Source: Bifidobacterium sp. ESL0690
GTDB taxonomy: Bacteria > Actinomycetota > Actinomycetes > Actinomycetales > Bifidobacteriaceae
Length of the DNA stretch: 64,000 nt
Direction: 5' to 3'
Assembly (NCBI RefSeq): GCF_029392315.1
Contig: NZ_CP113939.1
Location: forward strand, 558,001 to 622,000
The position numbers and the translations under genes were made by a program. Positions 54,280 through 63,871 of this stretch are shown piece by piece. Below the pieces are notes generated by a model. The model was not told the origin of the DNA. It searched no databases and saw only the letters and a program-made list of their open reading frames with translations. Each line of letters opens with the position of its first letter. The stretch's first letter is position 1.

Positions 54280-54304
54280 AGCCTGACTTCGGTCGGGCTT
54301 TTTT
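54280..54304 (+). terminator. Terminator after rpmG
   Basis: An 8-bp stem (54280-54287 with 54292-54299) with loop TTCG is followed by TTTTT. Confidence 0.92.
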
Positions 54305-54347
54305 CATATTCGGAGAGCAGATACGAAAGCAAAGATACGACGGAAAG

Positions 54348-55625
54348 ATGGGTTACGGCGACATGACAGGGCAAGTGGATTCGCAAAAGCAACCAGCTCC
54401 AACTTTGGCACAACTCACCACCATCGGTGTAGGTGGGGCTGTCGATCGATTTGTCGAGCCGCAAAGCGAAGAGGAATTCGTCGACGCTGTACGTGACGCC
54501 GATGCCGCGGGTCTGCCGCTGTTGGTCATTGGAGGCGGGTCTAATCTGCTCGTCGCCGATGAGCCGTTCCATGGCGTCGTTGTGCGCGATGCCCGCCGAG
54601 GTATTTCGGTGTTGGACGATGATGCCCATGCCGATGTGAACGCCGGCAGTGTTGCCATCGTGGCGCAGGCTGGCGTGAACTGGGACGATTTCGTGGCCTT
54701 CTGCGTCGATTCTGGTTTTTCGGGGATTGAAGGACTCTCCGGGGTTCCCGGTTCTGTCGGGGCTTCGGTGGTGCAGAACATCGGTGCCTACGGACAGGAA
54801 GTCGCTTCCTGCGTCTCCTCGGTCCGTGTTTTCGACCGGGAAAACCAGCGTATACGCCAGCTTGACCGTGACGATATGTATTTTGGATACCGTAGTTCGG
54901 CTTTGAAATCCAGTATGTATACCGCTCCGGCAACTCCGGCCGGCAGCTATTTCCCGACACCGCGCTACGTCGTGCTTGCCGTGACGTTTGAACTGCAACG
55001 CAATCGAACTGACGAAGTTGCTTTCGACCAGCTCGCCAAGGCTCTTGATATCGAGGTGGGGGAGCGGATGCCGAATGCCGACATTCGGCAGGCCGTGCTC
55101 AAGGTGCGCGCCGCCAAGGGCATGTTGGAAGACCCGAACCGATACTTGCTGCCTGTGATGCGTGGTTGCAAGAATTTTCATACCTTTGCCGATGCATTCT
55201 CGGCAAACGATCTGGCAAGTCGAGATAGCTTAACCAATGTGAGTGGCAAAGCGGGATTCCCTCTGAACTTCGACCGCCATAGCTGTGGCAGTTTCTTCAT
55301 GAACCCGATACTGACCAAACAACAGGCGGCCAAGCTGCCCCCTGAAGCTCCACAGTTCAAAGCGTCGCTGCCAAATGGCGAACCCGGTGTCAAAACCTCG
55401 GCCGCATGGCTGATCGACCATGCAGGTTTCCACAAGGGCTACAAGGTGCGTCCCGATGCCAAGGCCGGTCTCTCGACGCTCCACACACTTGCGCTGACCA
55501 ATCGTGGCGGTGCCCACGCCGGCGATGTCGAGGAACTTGCCAAGACCATCCAAACCGGTGTCGAAGAAAAGTTCGGCATCCGCTTGGTCCCCGAGCCGGT
55601 GGTTGTGGGCATGGATCTGCGCTGA
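54348..55625 (+). CDS. murB: UDP-N-acetylmuramate dehydrogenase
   Basis: 425 aa. An FAD enzyme that reduces UDP-GlcNAc-enolpyruvate to UDP-MurNAc for peptidoglycan. FAD-binding motifs TTIGVGG, IGGGSNLLV and GVPGSVGASVVQNIGAYG are present, as is the catalytic Ser segment CGSFFMNP. It is longer than type I MurB (about 340 aa), mainly in the middle. ATG 54348 is my choice; ATG 54363 is also possible, and any start before 54305 would fall in the rpmG terminator. Confidence 0.95.
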   Translation: MGYGDMTGQVDSQKQPAPTLAQLTTIGVGGAVDRFVEPQSEEEFVDAVRDADAAGLPLLVIGGGSNLLVADEPFHGVVVRDARRGISVLDDDAHADVNAGSVAIVAQAGVNWDDFVAFCVDSGFSGIEGLSGVPGSVGASVVQNIGAYGQEVASCVSSVRVFDRENQRIRQLDRDDMYFGYRSSALKSSMYTAPATPAGSYFPTPRYVVLAVTFELQRNRTDEVAFDQLAKALDIEVGERMPNADIRQAVLKVRAAKGMLEDPNRYLLPVMRGCKNFHTFADAFSANDLASRDSLTNVSGKAGFPLNFDRHSCGSFFMNPILTKQQAAKLPPEAPQFKASLPNGEPGVKTSAAWLIDHAGFHKGYKVRPDAKAGLSTLHTLALTNRGGAHAGDVEELAKTIQTGVEEKFGIRLVPEPVVVGMDLR

Positions 55626-55716
55626 AACCGGTAACGTTGTCGTCATGTCATCTCCATATGCTTTCGGTAGGTCCATTCACTTAGGGTTGAGAAACGGACG
55701 AAGGGGATAGAAGGTC

Positions 55717-57276
55717 ATGAATCTTTTCAGAACGAAATCGGTGGAGCAAGCGCTGGCCGAAACGGCTACCGGCGACCGCAAGCTGGTACGCAACCTCGGC
55801 GCTTGGGATTTGGCCGTCATGGGTGTGGCCGTTGCCGTCGGTGCCGGCATCTTCTCCATCGGCGCGCAGGCCGCCGCCTTCCACGCCGGTCCTGCGGCCA
55901 TCCTGAGCTTCCTTATCGCCGGCATCATCTGCGGGGCCGCGGTGATGTGCTACGCGGAGTTCGCCTCGATGATTCCCGCCGCCGGTTCCGCCTACACATT
56001 CACTTACACGACAGTAGGAGAGCTGGTGGCCTGGATCATCGGCTGGGACCTGATTCTCGAGATGCTGATGGCCGGTTCCGTGGTCTCCAAATATTGGAGC
56101 GTCTACCTCAACGATTTCCTGCGCCTGATGGGCTTCAATTCCAGCACGGAAATTCATTTCGGCAAATTCACGTTCGATTGGGCCCCTCTGATTGTCATCA
56201 CGTTCTTCACGGTGCTTCTGGTGCTGGGTACCAGAATCGGCGCTCGTGTCGACGGTGCTTTCACCATTCTGAAAATCGGTATTGTCGTCTTCGTGGTCGT
56301 CGTCGGTTTCTTCTATATCAAAACATCGAACTATACGCCGTTCATTCCGCCGTCCGAGCCTGCCAGCAAAGTGCTTGGGCCGGATTCCGGCGGCGTTATG
56401 ACACAGCCGCTTATGCAATGGGTCACGGGCCAGCAGCCGACCGTTTACGGCGTTTCCGGCATTATCTCCGGCGCCGCTCTGGTCTTCTTCTCGTTCCTGG
56501 GCTTCGACGTGGTGGCCACCGCCAGCGAGGAGACCAAGAACCCCAAGCGCAACGTGCCTCTGGGTATCGGCCTCGGCATGGTGCTGGTCATCGTCATGTA
56601 CATGCTCGTTGCCATCGTCACCACCGGCATGGTTTCTTATAAGGACCTTGCGAAGGCCAAGGATCCGTCGTTGGCTACCGGTTTCGAGCTTGTGGGGGCC
56701 ACCTGGGCCGCCAAGATCATCTCCTTCGCCATTGTCATCGGTCTGACCACCGTGGTCATGGTGTTGCTGCTCGGCCTGACCCGCGTGGTCTTCGCCATGA
56801 GCCGCGACGGCCTGTTGCCGCGTGGTCTCTCGAAAGTCGGCAAGCGCGGCACGCCCGCCAAGCTGCAGATCGCCGTGGGCATCCTCTTTGCGATTGTGTC
56901 ATCGAGTTTCAACGTCTCCATCCTGGCCGACATGGTCAATATCGGTACGCTTTCGGCCTTCACGCTGGTCGCGATTTCCATCCCGATCATGCGTAAGAAA
57001 CGCCCCGACCTGCCGCGTTCCTTCAAGATTCCCGGCAGCCCGTGGGTTCCGATTCTGATCGCTGTGGCCAACCTGTGGCTGATGCTGAATCTGACGGTTC
57101 TGACGTGGATTCGTTTCGTGGTCTGGTTGCTGATCGGCTTCTGCATCTATTTCGGTTATTCCTATCGTCACTCTTTGCTCGGTACCGGGCAGCTTGACAA
57201 GGATGTGGAAGAGGCCGAGGAAAATCTGGATTTGGCCGGTCTGACGGAGGAAAATACCGAGGCCCGGAGAGCTTAG
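55717..57276 (+). CDS. APC-superfamily amino acid permease (cationic-type)
   Basis: 519 aa, 12-14 membrane helices. N-terminal VMGVAVAVGAGIFSIGAQAA is the GxGIF substrate-binding segment of the family, and FLGFDVVATASEETKNPKRNVP is the CAT/YfnA-type motif. Probably imports or exchanges cationic or branched amino acids; specificity is not readable. It ends in an acidic tail. It lies between murB and fdxA. Confidence 0.9.
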   Translation: MNLFRTKSVEQALAETATGDRKLVRNLGAWDLAVMGVAVAVGAGIFSIGAQAAAFHAGPAAILSFLIAGIICGAAVMCYAEFASMIPAAGSAYTFTYTTVGELVAWIIGWDLILEMLMAGSVVSKYWSVYLNDFLRLMGFNSSTEIHFGKFTFDWAPLIVITFFTVLLVLGTRIGARVDGAFTILKIGIVVFVVVVGFFYIKTSNYTPFIPPSEPASKVLGPDSGGVMTQPLMQWVTGQQPTVYGVSGIISGAALVFFSFLGFDVVATASEETKNPKRNVPLGIGLGMVLVIVMYMLVAIVTTGMVSYKDLAKAKDPSLATGFELVGATWAAKIISFAIVIGLTTVVMVLLLGLTRVVFAMSRDGLLPRGLSKVGKRGTPAKLQIAVGILFAIVSSSFNVSILADMVNIGTLSAFTLVAISIPIMRKKRPDLPRSFKIPGSPWVPILIAVANLWLMLNLTVLTWIRFVVWLLIGFCIYFGYSYRHSLLGTGQLDKDVEEAEENLDLAGLTEENTEARRA

Positions 57277-57357
57277 GTTCGCGTTGCCGGCGACGCCTGT
57301 CCGTCGTTGCTTAAACGTAGGCTGATACTACTTGAAGCTTGTAAGGAGGCCTCTTCA

Positions 57358-57681
57358 ATGGCTTATGTGATTGCTCAGCCCTGCATCGACGTCAAAGATA
57401 AGGCGTGTGTGGACGAATGCCCGGTCGACTGCATTTACGAGGGCGACCGTACGCTCTACATCAATCCCAATGAGTGTGTGGACTGCGGCGCCTGCGAGCC
57501 TGTGTGTCCCACCGAGGCGATTTTCTACGAGGACGACGTGCCTGAGGAATGGGCTTGGTACAAGGATGCAGCGGTCACGTATTTCAACGATCTCGGTGAT
57601 TTGGGCGGCGCTCAGGCCGCCGGTCCGTCCGGCAAGGACGAGGCCCGTATCGCTGCGCTTCCCCCGCAGAATCAGGACTGA
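57358..57681 (+). CDS. fdxA: Ferredoxin, 7Fe-8S type
   Basis: 107 aa. The first cluster motif is C-x7-C-x3-CP (KACVDECPVDCI region). The second is C-x2-C-x2-C-x3-CP (CVDCGACEPVCP). It carries low-potential electrons. Strong ribosome site GTAAGGAGG before ATG 57358; the frame extends 17 codons further but is not needed. It is followed by a terminator, then dapC: the fdxA-dapC order is typical of actinobacteria. Confidence 0.96.
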   Translation: MAYVIAQPCIDVKDKACVDECPVDCIYEGDRTLYINPNECVDCGACEPVCPTEAIFYEDDVPEEWAWYKDAAVTYFNDLGDLGGAQAAGPSGKDEARIAALPPQNQD

Positions 57682-57710
57682 TTTTCCGGCTTACGTTTAA
57701 GACGTTTCGA

Positions 57711-57754
57711 CCCGCGTGTTTTCACTTTCCAATGTGAAATTCGCGGGCTTTGCC
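57711..57754 (+). terminator. Terminator after fdxA
   Basis: CCCGCG ... TTTTCAC pairs with GTGAAA ... CGCGGG (57711-57747, small bulge), followed by CTTTGCCTTT. The remaining gap to dapC shows no other feature. Confidence 0.8.
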
Positions 57755-57985
57755 TTTGTAAGCATAGTCTGATTTTACCTATCGTTTCTCTGCCATTTCA
57801 GCGTTTCAAAGGTATCTTTGAATATTGCGGAGACGATTGAGGCGTACCTCGGACTTTTGGCCAAGGTAAGGTCTGTCCGAAGGCAATTTCGCTGGTTGCG
57901 TGATATATGGAGATACCTTTTGGCGCTGTCGCCGGTATCATCGCTAGTATATGTTCTACCGAAATGACGCGAAAGGCGACGTGAG

Positions 57986-59122
57986 ATGGGTTTTTACAGG
58001 TTTGATTCTCCCTACGATTGGAATCGTGTCGCACCGTACAGGGAAACCGCCAAAAACGCACCAGGTGGCATGATTGACCTTTCCGTCGGCTCACCGGTTG
58101 ACTCGGTACCGGCCAGCGTCCAGCAGGCGCTCGCCGATTCCTCCGATGCCCCGAATGCCCATGGCTATCCCACCGTTGCTGGAACCGAGACTCTACGCAA
58201 ATCTGTGCGTGAGTGGTTCCAGACCAATCGCGGTGTCGATTTCGAAGCGATTGACGCTGACTTCGTGCCCACCGTCGGCTCCAAGGAGGCCGTGGCGCTG
58301 ATGGCGTCGCTGCTGCATTTCGGCCCAGGTGATGTCATTGTGCAGCCCGAAGTATCCTATCCCACTTACGATATCGGCACCCAACTGGCCGGTGCCAAGA
58401 CCTACAAAGCTGCCGATATCGCCGACGTCGATTCGTGGCGTTCCGTTCCCGGCGTCAAGGCCATCTGGGTCAATTCCCCGAGCAACCCGACCGGCGAAGT
58501 GCTTTCGGCCTCGCAGCTTCACCGCATCGTTGCCGCGGCCCGCGAAATCGGCGCCGTGGTTCTTTCCGACGAATGCTATGGACTGCTCACGTGGGCTGAT
58601 GGCAATGATGTCGAGCCAAGTCCTGCTCCCTGCATGCTGCAGCCCGATGTTTGCGACGGCAGTGCCGAGGGCATTCTCGTGCTTTACTCACTGAGCAAGC
58701 AGTCCAACATGGCCGGTTACCGTACCGCGCTCATCGCCGGTGATCCCACGCTCGTTCGCCCGATGACGGTTTATCGTAAGCAGATTGGCGAAATCATTCC
58801 CGGCCCGGTTCAGGCTGCAATGGCCGCAGCGTTGCATGATTTCGGCTCGGTCCGTGCCCAGCGTGCCCGTTATGCCCAGCGTTTGCAACAGCTGGTCGAG
58901 GGCCTGCGTGCCTACGGCTACGACGCACGCATGCCGCAAGGTGCACTCTACGTCTGGGTCCGCGCGAAAAGCGGCAATTGCTGGCAGGATATGGCCGATT
59001 TGGCTCGTCTCGGCATCATTGCCAGTCCCGGCGAATTCTACGGCGCCCCTACTCATCTGCGTTTCTCCGCCACAGCTCCCGACGCTTCCATCGCTGAGGT
59101 TGTCGCTCGCCTGCACGGCTAA
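57986..59122 (+). CDS. dapC: Succinyldiaminopimelate (or LL-type) aminotransferase
   Basis: 378 aa, PLP fold type I. Motifs: LSVGSPVDSVPASV near the start, WVNSPSNPTGEVLS, SDECYGLLTW, and the PLP lysine in YSLSKQSNMAGYR, which is characteristic of actinobacterial DapC. It makes N-succinyl-LL-diaminopimelate in the lysine and peptidoglycan pathway. The fdxA neighbour supports the call. Confidence 0.92.
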   Translation: MGFYRFDSPYDWNRVAPYRETAKNAPGGMIDLSVGSPVDSVPASVQQALADSSDAPNAHGYPTVAGTETLRKSVREWFQTNRGVDFEAIDADFVPTVGSKEAVALMASLLHFGPGDVIVQPEVSYPTYDIGTQLAGAKTYKAADIADVDSWRSVPGVKAIWVNSPSNPTGEVLSASQLHRIVAAAREIGAVVLSDECYGLLTWADGNDVEPSPAPCMLQPDVCDGSAEGILVLYSLSKQSNMAGYRTALIAGDPTLVRPMTVYRKQIGEIIPGPVQAAMAAALHDFGSVRAQRARYAQRLQQLVEGLRAYGYDARMPQGALYVWVRAKSGNCWQDMADLARLGIIASPGEFYGAPTHLRFSATAPDASIAEVVARLHG

Positions 59123-59140
59123 ATCCGTTATTTCAACGAT

Positions 59141-59240
59141 GCGACCAAAAGCGTGGAATTCAAGCTTCTTGGTCGCGTTTTTGATTTTGCTGTGACAAAA
59201 GCACGTTTTAGCCGCGGTTTTTGTACTTTTGGTCGGTCGC
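59141..59240. repeat. Degenerate AAAAGC hairpin repeat after dapC
   Basis: GCGACCAA (59141) pairs with TTGGTCGC (59169), and AAAAGC recurs at 59147 and 59197 (50 bp apart), ending with TTTTGGTCGGTCGC. It resembles the GTGCTTTT arrays but is shorter and more degenerate. It may also end dapC transcription. Confidence 0.65.
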
Positions 59241-59349
59241 ATCTTCAATTGCGTCCGTAGTGGAAAGTCCAGTTGTGATAAGAAATCTCGTCTGAGAGCT
59301 ATCGATATCGGATAATTTTGGTAAGTATGCTGGGTTATCCTATATAACT

Positions 59350-60363
59350 ATGCATGTCGATCAGAGAGTAAGAACCAGCGATCTGCTTACACAAGATCAT
59401 CCTGAGCGTTTACTGGGTCGGGATAAAACGATGTCCCATCCCAAAAGGCTGAACCCTTTGCTTCGCGGCCTCGTTTTCCTGGGTGTGTTCATCTTCGTCG
59501 TATTTGACGTGTCGCTCATACTGGCTGCGGTGAGTTTGGTAATGACCGGCAATTTGAAGATGTTCTATACGAGTGATTTGAGTTCTCCCAGCGCGCTTCT
59601 TGACATGATCATCGAAGTCGCGGCGGCGATTGCCGGATATCTGGTCGTCGTCTACGGCATGGAACAGCGCTCGCATCCATTTGAGTTTCGTCTGGCCAGG
59701 TGCAAGGGGCTGATTCTCGGCGGCGTCATAGGCTTCGGTGCCATTGCCATATGCGTTGGAATCCTTGCTCTGACAGGAAACTATCGGGTCTTGGGCTTTA
59801 ATTCCAATTACTATCACACTTGGCGGGATATCATCACCATAGGCATCTGTGCCGGCGTTGCCGAAGAGATTATGATGCGTGGCATGCTGCTTCGCTTGGT
59901 CGAGGAGTGGCTCGGTTCATGGGGCGCGCTGGTGGTTTCGGCGCTGGTGTTCGGGCTCATGCATTTGGGCAATGAGGACGGCTCGCTCTGGGGAGGACTG
60001 GCCATCGCCATCGAAGACGGTATTCTTGCCGCGGCGCTTTATTTCGTGACCCGTTCCCTCTGGGTGTGCATCGGCGAGCACATTATGTGGAACATCGCCG
60101 AAGGGCCGATTTTCGGCTCCATCGTTTCCGGCAATGGCAGACAGGATTCGTGGCTGAATGTTAAATGGTCTGGATCCGACATCATGACCGGAGGCAGTTT
60201 TGGTCTCGAAGCCAGCATCGTTCCGGTGATTCTTCTGGGTGCTGCTGGCCTTGCGTTGATGGTCTATGCTCAGTGCAAAGGTCTGTTGGTCCGGCCGTCG
60301 TGGGTGCGCAAACGTATGGTAATCGCTGAAGATACTAGGAAATCAATTTTTCCCGAATCCTGA
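59350..60363 (+). CDS. CPBP-family intramembrane metalloprotease
   Basis: 337 aa, about eight membrane helices. The CPBP/Rce1-like active-site motifs are present: EEIMMRG, FGLMHLGN and EHIMWN. The family includes prenyl-protein proteases and bacteriocin self-protection proteins; the target is unknown here. Start uncertain: ATG 59350 sits right after a TATCCTATATAAC promoter-like stretch and may be leaderless, while ATG 59431 gives a 310-aa form. Confidence 0.85.
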   Translation: MHVDQRVRTSDLLTQDHPERLLGRDKTMSHPKRLNPLLRGLVFLGVFIFVVFDVSLILAAVSLVMTGNLKMFYTSDLSSPSALLDMIIEVAAAIAGYLVVVYGMEQRSHPFEFRLARCKGLILGGVIGFGAIAICVGILALTGNYRVLGFNSNYYHTWRDIITIGICAGVAEEIMMRGMLLRLVEEWLGSWGALVVSALVFGLMHLGNEDGSLWGGLAIAIEDGILAAALYFVTRSLWVCIGEHIMWNIAEGPIFGSIVSGNGRQDSWLNVKWSGSDIMTGGSFGLEASIVPVILLGAAGLALMVYAQCKGLLVRPSWVRKRMVIAEDTRKSIFPES

Positions 60364-60516
60364 TTTTTATCGTATGTCCCATCGAAGAAGTGAACAGGCT
60401 CAAAATCCTTGAGTGGATTCGCTGATTTGTCGTCGTAAGTTCGATTTGGAATAGACCCTAAGGTACGGCAGTATGTCATTGAACTTGTTTGGACGTGGCA
60501 TGCGGAGCTATATGAT

Positions 60517-62172
60517 CTACTGTTCCGGCTTGCTGTTGTTGGCGATTTGCTTGGCTTTCCAGTCGCCGTGCTCCAGGCCGAGGGTGGCCGCGCCCGATCC
60601 GTAGCGCTCGCGGACTGCGTCGAGCACTGTTTCGGCGCTGCGGATGCGCTCTTTGTTGTTTCGGCCATTTCCGTAAGCGTTATTGTTGCGGTTGGCATGG
60701 GTTGGGTTGGCGTGGTTTCTGCCGCTGTTGCCTTGGCCTTCGTTGTTGCTTGCGATGCCGTCATTGCGTGTGTTGCCTGCGCTGTTGCTGTTTGCGATGG
60801 TGCCGTTGCTCTTGCCGCTGTGTGACTCACTATTGCTGTTAAAAATGCTGTTGCCAGCGTTGTCTTCGTCCTTGCCCTCTCTGTTTTCGCCGTTACCGTT
60901 CATGCCGATACCATCTTTATTTCCAGCGTCTGCCCCGACACCCTCGTCAGAGCCTGCGTCATCGCCCAGCAAATCATCAATCGTCAGCTGCACAGGCGTG
61001 GAGCCCTTGGCGCTCAGCGAGCTGGCGCTGACACCCGCGAGCCGAATCTCGCGCGGCAGGGGAGTGTCGTCGCTGGCATCGGCCGGCATCTTGAGCATGG
61101 CTTTCAAGAGCGCCACGGACTCGGGGTACATCGCAGCGGCTGTGTCGATGGGCCGCTCGAGCGTGTGCGCCTTGGTGGAATAGCTCAGGTCGGCGAACCG
61201 CAGCTTCACCGTCACCGTGCGCGCCTCCAAACCCTTCTGCCGCAAGGCGTGCGTCACTTCGTTGCTGCAATGGTGCAGCAGTTCCCGCACTTCCTCGAAA
61301 CTCCGAGTGTCCTGCTCAAAGGTGATTTCCGCACCGATGGATTTCTCCGGCGCATGCGTGACGATGGGTCGTTCGTCTTCTCCGCGTGCCGCGAGATACA
61401 GGTTGTGCGCAGTGATTTTTGACCGTGTCGCCTGCAGCAATGCTGTTTCGTCCATTTTGGCCAAGTCCGCGACAGTCTTGACCCCCCACTCGTTAAGCCG
61501 TTTCTCGAGCGACGGTCCGATGCCGGGAATCCCGCGCAATGGCATCATCTGCACGAACTCAGCGTGCCGTGCCTTCGGAATGAGCAGCATCCCGTCCGGC
61601 TTCGCGTTGGTTGAGGCCACTTTCGCCACGAGTTTGTTCGCCGCAATGCCCACTGAGCAGGTAATTCCGAATCGTTGCGCGACTTGTGCGCGAATCCATG
61701 CCCCAATGACGCTCGGCGACTTCCATCGCAGCAGCGCGCTCGAAACATCCATATAGCCTTCGTCGACGGAGACCTGCTCGGTCTGGTCGGTGACTTGCCG
61801 GAACACTTCGTCGAAAATTCGTTTCGACATCATTCTGTAATAAGTCATGTCGACCCGTACGTATGCGCCGCCTGGGCAAAGCTGCCTCGCCCGCACCATA
61901 GGCATTGCCGAGTTGACACCGTATTTGCGTGCCTCGTAATTGGCCGCCGACACCACGCTTCGCGGCCCCGGCCAGCCAATAATGACGGGTCGTCCGCTCA
62001 ACTCCGGATGCCGTGCGATTTCCAGCGAGGCGTAGAAGGCGTCCATGTCGATATGCAGCACCGTGCAACCGGTCTCGTCGTGACCCCAGTCGCGTTTCGC
62101 GGCGGCGTTCCTTGGTGCTGTGCTCATGCTCCCATTGTAAGTGTGCGCCGAGTCCATTGTCGTGCCATTCAT
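60517..62172 (-). CDS. dinB: DNA polymerase IV with Asn-rich insertion
   Basis: 551 aa. Y-family translesion polymerase: VLHIDMDAFYASLE, catalytic SVDEGYMDV, thumb HhH IPGIGPSLEKRL, and little-finger domain to about residue 400. A roughly 100-residue Asn/Gly/Ser-rich low-complexity stretch follows, then a conserved-looking tail (SAETVLDAVRERYG) that in homologues follows directly. So the low-complexity part is an insertion, not just a tail. Several starts are possible (M1, M6, M16). It is divergent from the EamA gene, with a 320-bp AT-rich gap holding no obvious gene. Confidence 0.92.
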   Translation of the reverse strand: MNGTTMDSAHTYNGSMSTAPRNAAAKRDWGHDETGCTVLHIDMDAFYASLEIARHPELSGRPVIIGWPGPRSVVSAANYEARKYGVNSAMPMVRARQLCPGGAYVRVDMTYYRMMSKRIFDEVFRQVTDQTEQVSVDEGYMDVSSALLRWKSPSVIGAWIRAQVAQRFGITCSVGIAANKLVAKVASTNAKPDGMLLIPKARHAEFVQMMPLRGIPGIGPSLEKRLNEWGVKTVADLAKMDETALLQATRSKITAHNLYLAARGEDERPIVTHAPEKSIGAEITFEQDTRSFEEVRELLHHCSNEVTHALRQKGLEARTVTVKLRFADLSYSTKAHTLERPIDTAAAMYPESVALLKAMLKMPADASDDTPLPREIRLAGVSASSLSAKGSTPVQLTIDDLLGDDAGSDEGVGADAGNKDGIGMNGNGENREGKDEDNAGNSIFNSNSESHSGKSNGTIANSNSAGNTRNDGIASNNEGQGNSGRNHANPTHANRNNNAYGNGRNNKERIRSAETVLDAVRERYGSGAATLGLEHGDWKAKQIANNSKPEQ

Positions 62173-62492
62173 GCCCGTTGTGAAACCTGCGATGAGCTGA
62201 AACTGCGGAAAATTACGTTTGCTTATTTCCTCGCCACAGCAAGCAAAAGCGACGTCTATGCAGGTTTAAGATTTTTGAGGTTTATCGGTAATTATTAATG
62301 GTTGAAAGCCCGTTAGCGCTACAAAAATCTCTATAAGTGGCGGGTGCGCGCGAGTGTCGGAATTTTCCGGACCTGTTGAGAATATCGAATTGACAATAAG
62401 TCCGTTCGCCTGCTTACGTCGTCATCCTCGATTGTGTCACGTCGTAAAATCACCCTTTCGCTATTGGGCAGTTCGGTGTAATTTAGGTGATT

Positions 62493-63518
62493 ATGCCGTC
62501 TTCTTCCTCTTCGTCTTCGCCTGCGCCACAAACCCAGCCTGAAAAGCCGCGTTCTGCACGAATCGAACCGCCAGGTTCACGCTTGGATGCCGTGTTCAAT
62601 CGCATTCCGGTGGTTCTTATCATCATGGGCGAAGGCTTGATGATTTACTTGGCCACGTCTGTTGCCAAGCTTGCGTTCACCCAGCTCGACCCGCTGCTTG
62701 CAGCCTGGTATCGCATCGGTTTCGGAGCCATGCTCATGATGATCTGGCGTCGACCGCTCTCGCAAGCGAAGCGTGCGGGCCTGCCGCGCACCTCGCGCGA
62801 TTGGTGGATCGTCGCGCTCGCAGGCATCTCCGTGATGCTGATGAACACGCTGTTTTACCTGGGCATGAGCAACATGGACATCGGCATCGCGGTTTCGATA
62901 GAATTCATCGGCCCGCTCGGTGTCGCCGTCCTGACCGGCCACAGCTGGCGCGAACGCGTCGGCATCCTACTTGCAGCGGGCGGCGTGGTGTTGTTGGCTG
63001 GCGTATCGTTCGCGAACCCTGCCAAATACCCGCACTTCATGATTGGTCTCATTGCCATTCTTATCGACGGCGTGATGTGGGGCTGCTATATCGTCTTCGG
63101 CCGCATGGTCGCCAAGCGTTCCAACCCGCTTGATTCACTGGCATTGAGCATGTTTATCGGTTGGTTGGTGCAGTCCGTTTTCCTTGCCGTTCCGGCGATT
63201 AAAGGGGTCATCAGCCCCAAGCCGAGCGCGACGTGGGCGCGCGGCGAATTCGGCTCGTTGAAGTTGCTTGGCGTGATGCTGGTCGTTTCGGTTTTCGCCT
63301 CGTTCCTGCCCTATATCATCGACCAGGTCATCATGCGCCGTATCTCTTCCGCGCGCTACTCGGTTATCCAGGCGATCAATCCGGTGATGGCCTTGCTGGT
63401 CGGCTTGATTATCGGTGAAATCCCGACACCGGGGGATTTGGCGGGGGTGGCTCTGGTCATTGTCGCTGTAGTGATTACGTTCTCGGGCCAGCACGCCCCT
63501 GATCCGGAAACGATGTAA
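62493..63518 (+). CDS. EamA/DMT-family exporter (RhtA-like)
   Basis: 341 aa. A Ser/Pro-rich N-terminus precedes ten membrane helices in two EamA repeats (IYLATSVAKLAFTQLDPLLAAWYR; SVFASFLPYIIDQVIMRRIS ... NPVMALLVGLIIGE). RhtA-like members export threonine, homoserine or other amino acids. I chose ATG 62493; GTG 62487 is two codons earlier. No operon partner follows. Confidence 0.88.
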   Translation: MPSSSSSSSPAPQTQPEKPRSARIEPPGSRLDAVFNRIPVVLIIMGEGLMIYLATSVAKLAFTQLDPLLAAWYRIGFGAMLMMIWRRPLSQAKRAGLPRTSRDWWIVALAGISVMLMNTLFYLGMSNMDIGIAVSIEFIGPLGVAVLTGHSWRERVGILLAAGGVVLLAGVSFANPAKYPHFMIGLIAILIDGVMWGCYIVFGRMVAKRSNPLDSLALSMFIGWLVQSVFLAVPAIKGVISPKPSATWARGEFGSLKLLGVMLVVSVFASFLPYIIDQVIMRRISSARYSVIQAINPVMALLVGLIIGEIPTPGDLAGVALVIVAVVITFSGQHAPDPETM

Positions 63519-63745
63519 AAGCTCGGATATCGTGTGCATCGCCGGCCGTTTCTAGCGAAGTTTCCGGAATCAGTAATGTTTTTGGAGGCGGTAATGACGC
63601 ATGTTTCATTGGTTGTGTCTTATCGTCGGTAAGAACAGGAAGCCGAGTAAAAGAAATGGGGACACGAGCGAAATTCGGAGTGGCGTGCGTCCCCTGATGC
63701 TGATATAGTATTGAAATGTTGCGCTCGCGTATGCGTCCGCAGCTC

Positions 63746-63832
63746 GGAGCTGTGCCTGAGTGGCCGATAGGGGCACCCTGCTAAGGTGTTAACTGCGCAA
63801 GCGGTTCGAGAGTTCGAATCTCTCCGGCTCCG
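63746..63832 (+). tRNA. tRNA-Ser (GCT)
   Basis: Acceptor GGAGCTG/CGGCTCC (one G-U), anticodon loop CTGCTAA with GCT, long variable arm, T loop TTCGAAT. Confidence 0.97.
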
Positions 63833-63837
63833 CGAAT

Positions 63838-63871
63838 AGGGCTTTCAAGGATTTCCTTGGAAGCCCTTTAC
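63838..63871 (+). terminator. Terminator after tRNA-Ser
   Basis: AGGGCTTTCAAGG pairs with CCTTGGAAGCCCT (one G-U), followed by TTTACTG. The last 130 bases of the window are AT-rich with no feature I can support. Confidence 0.85.
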
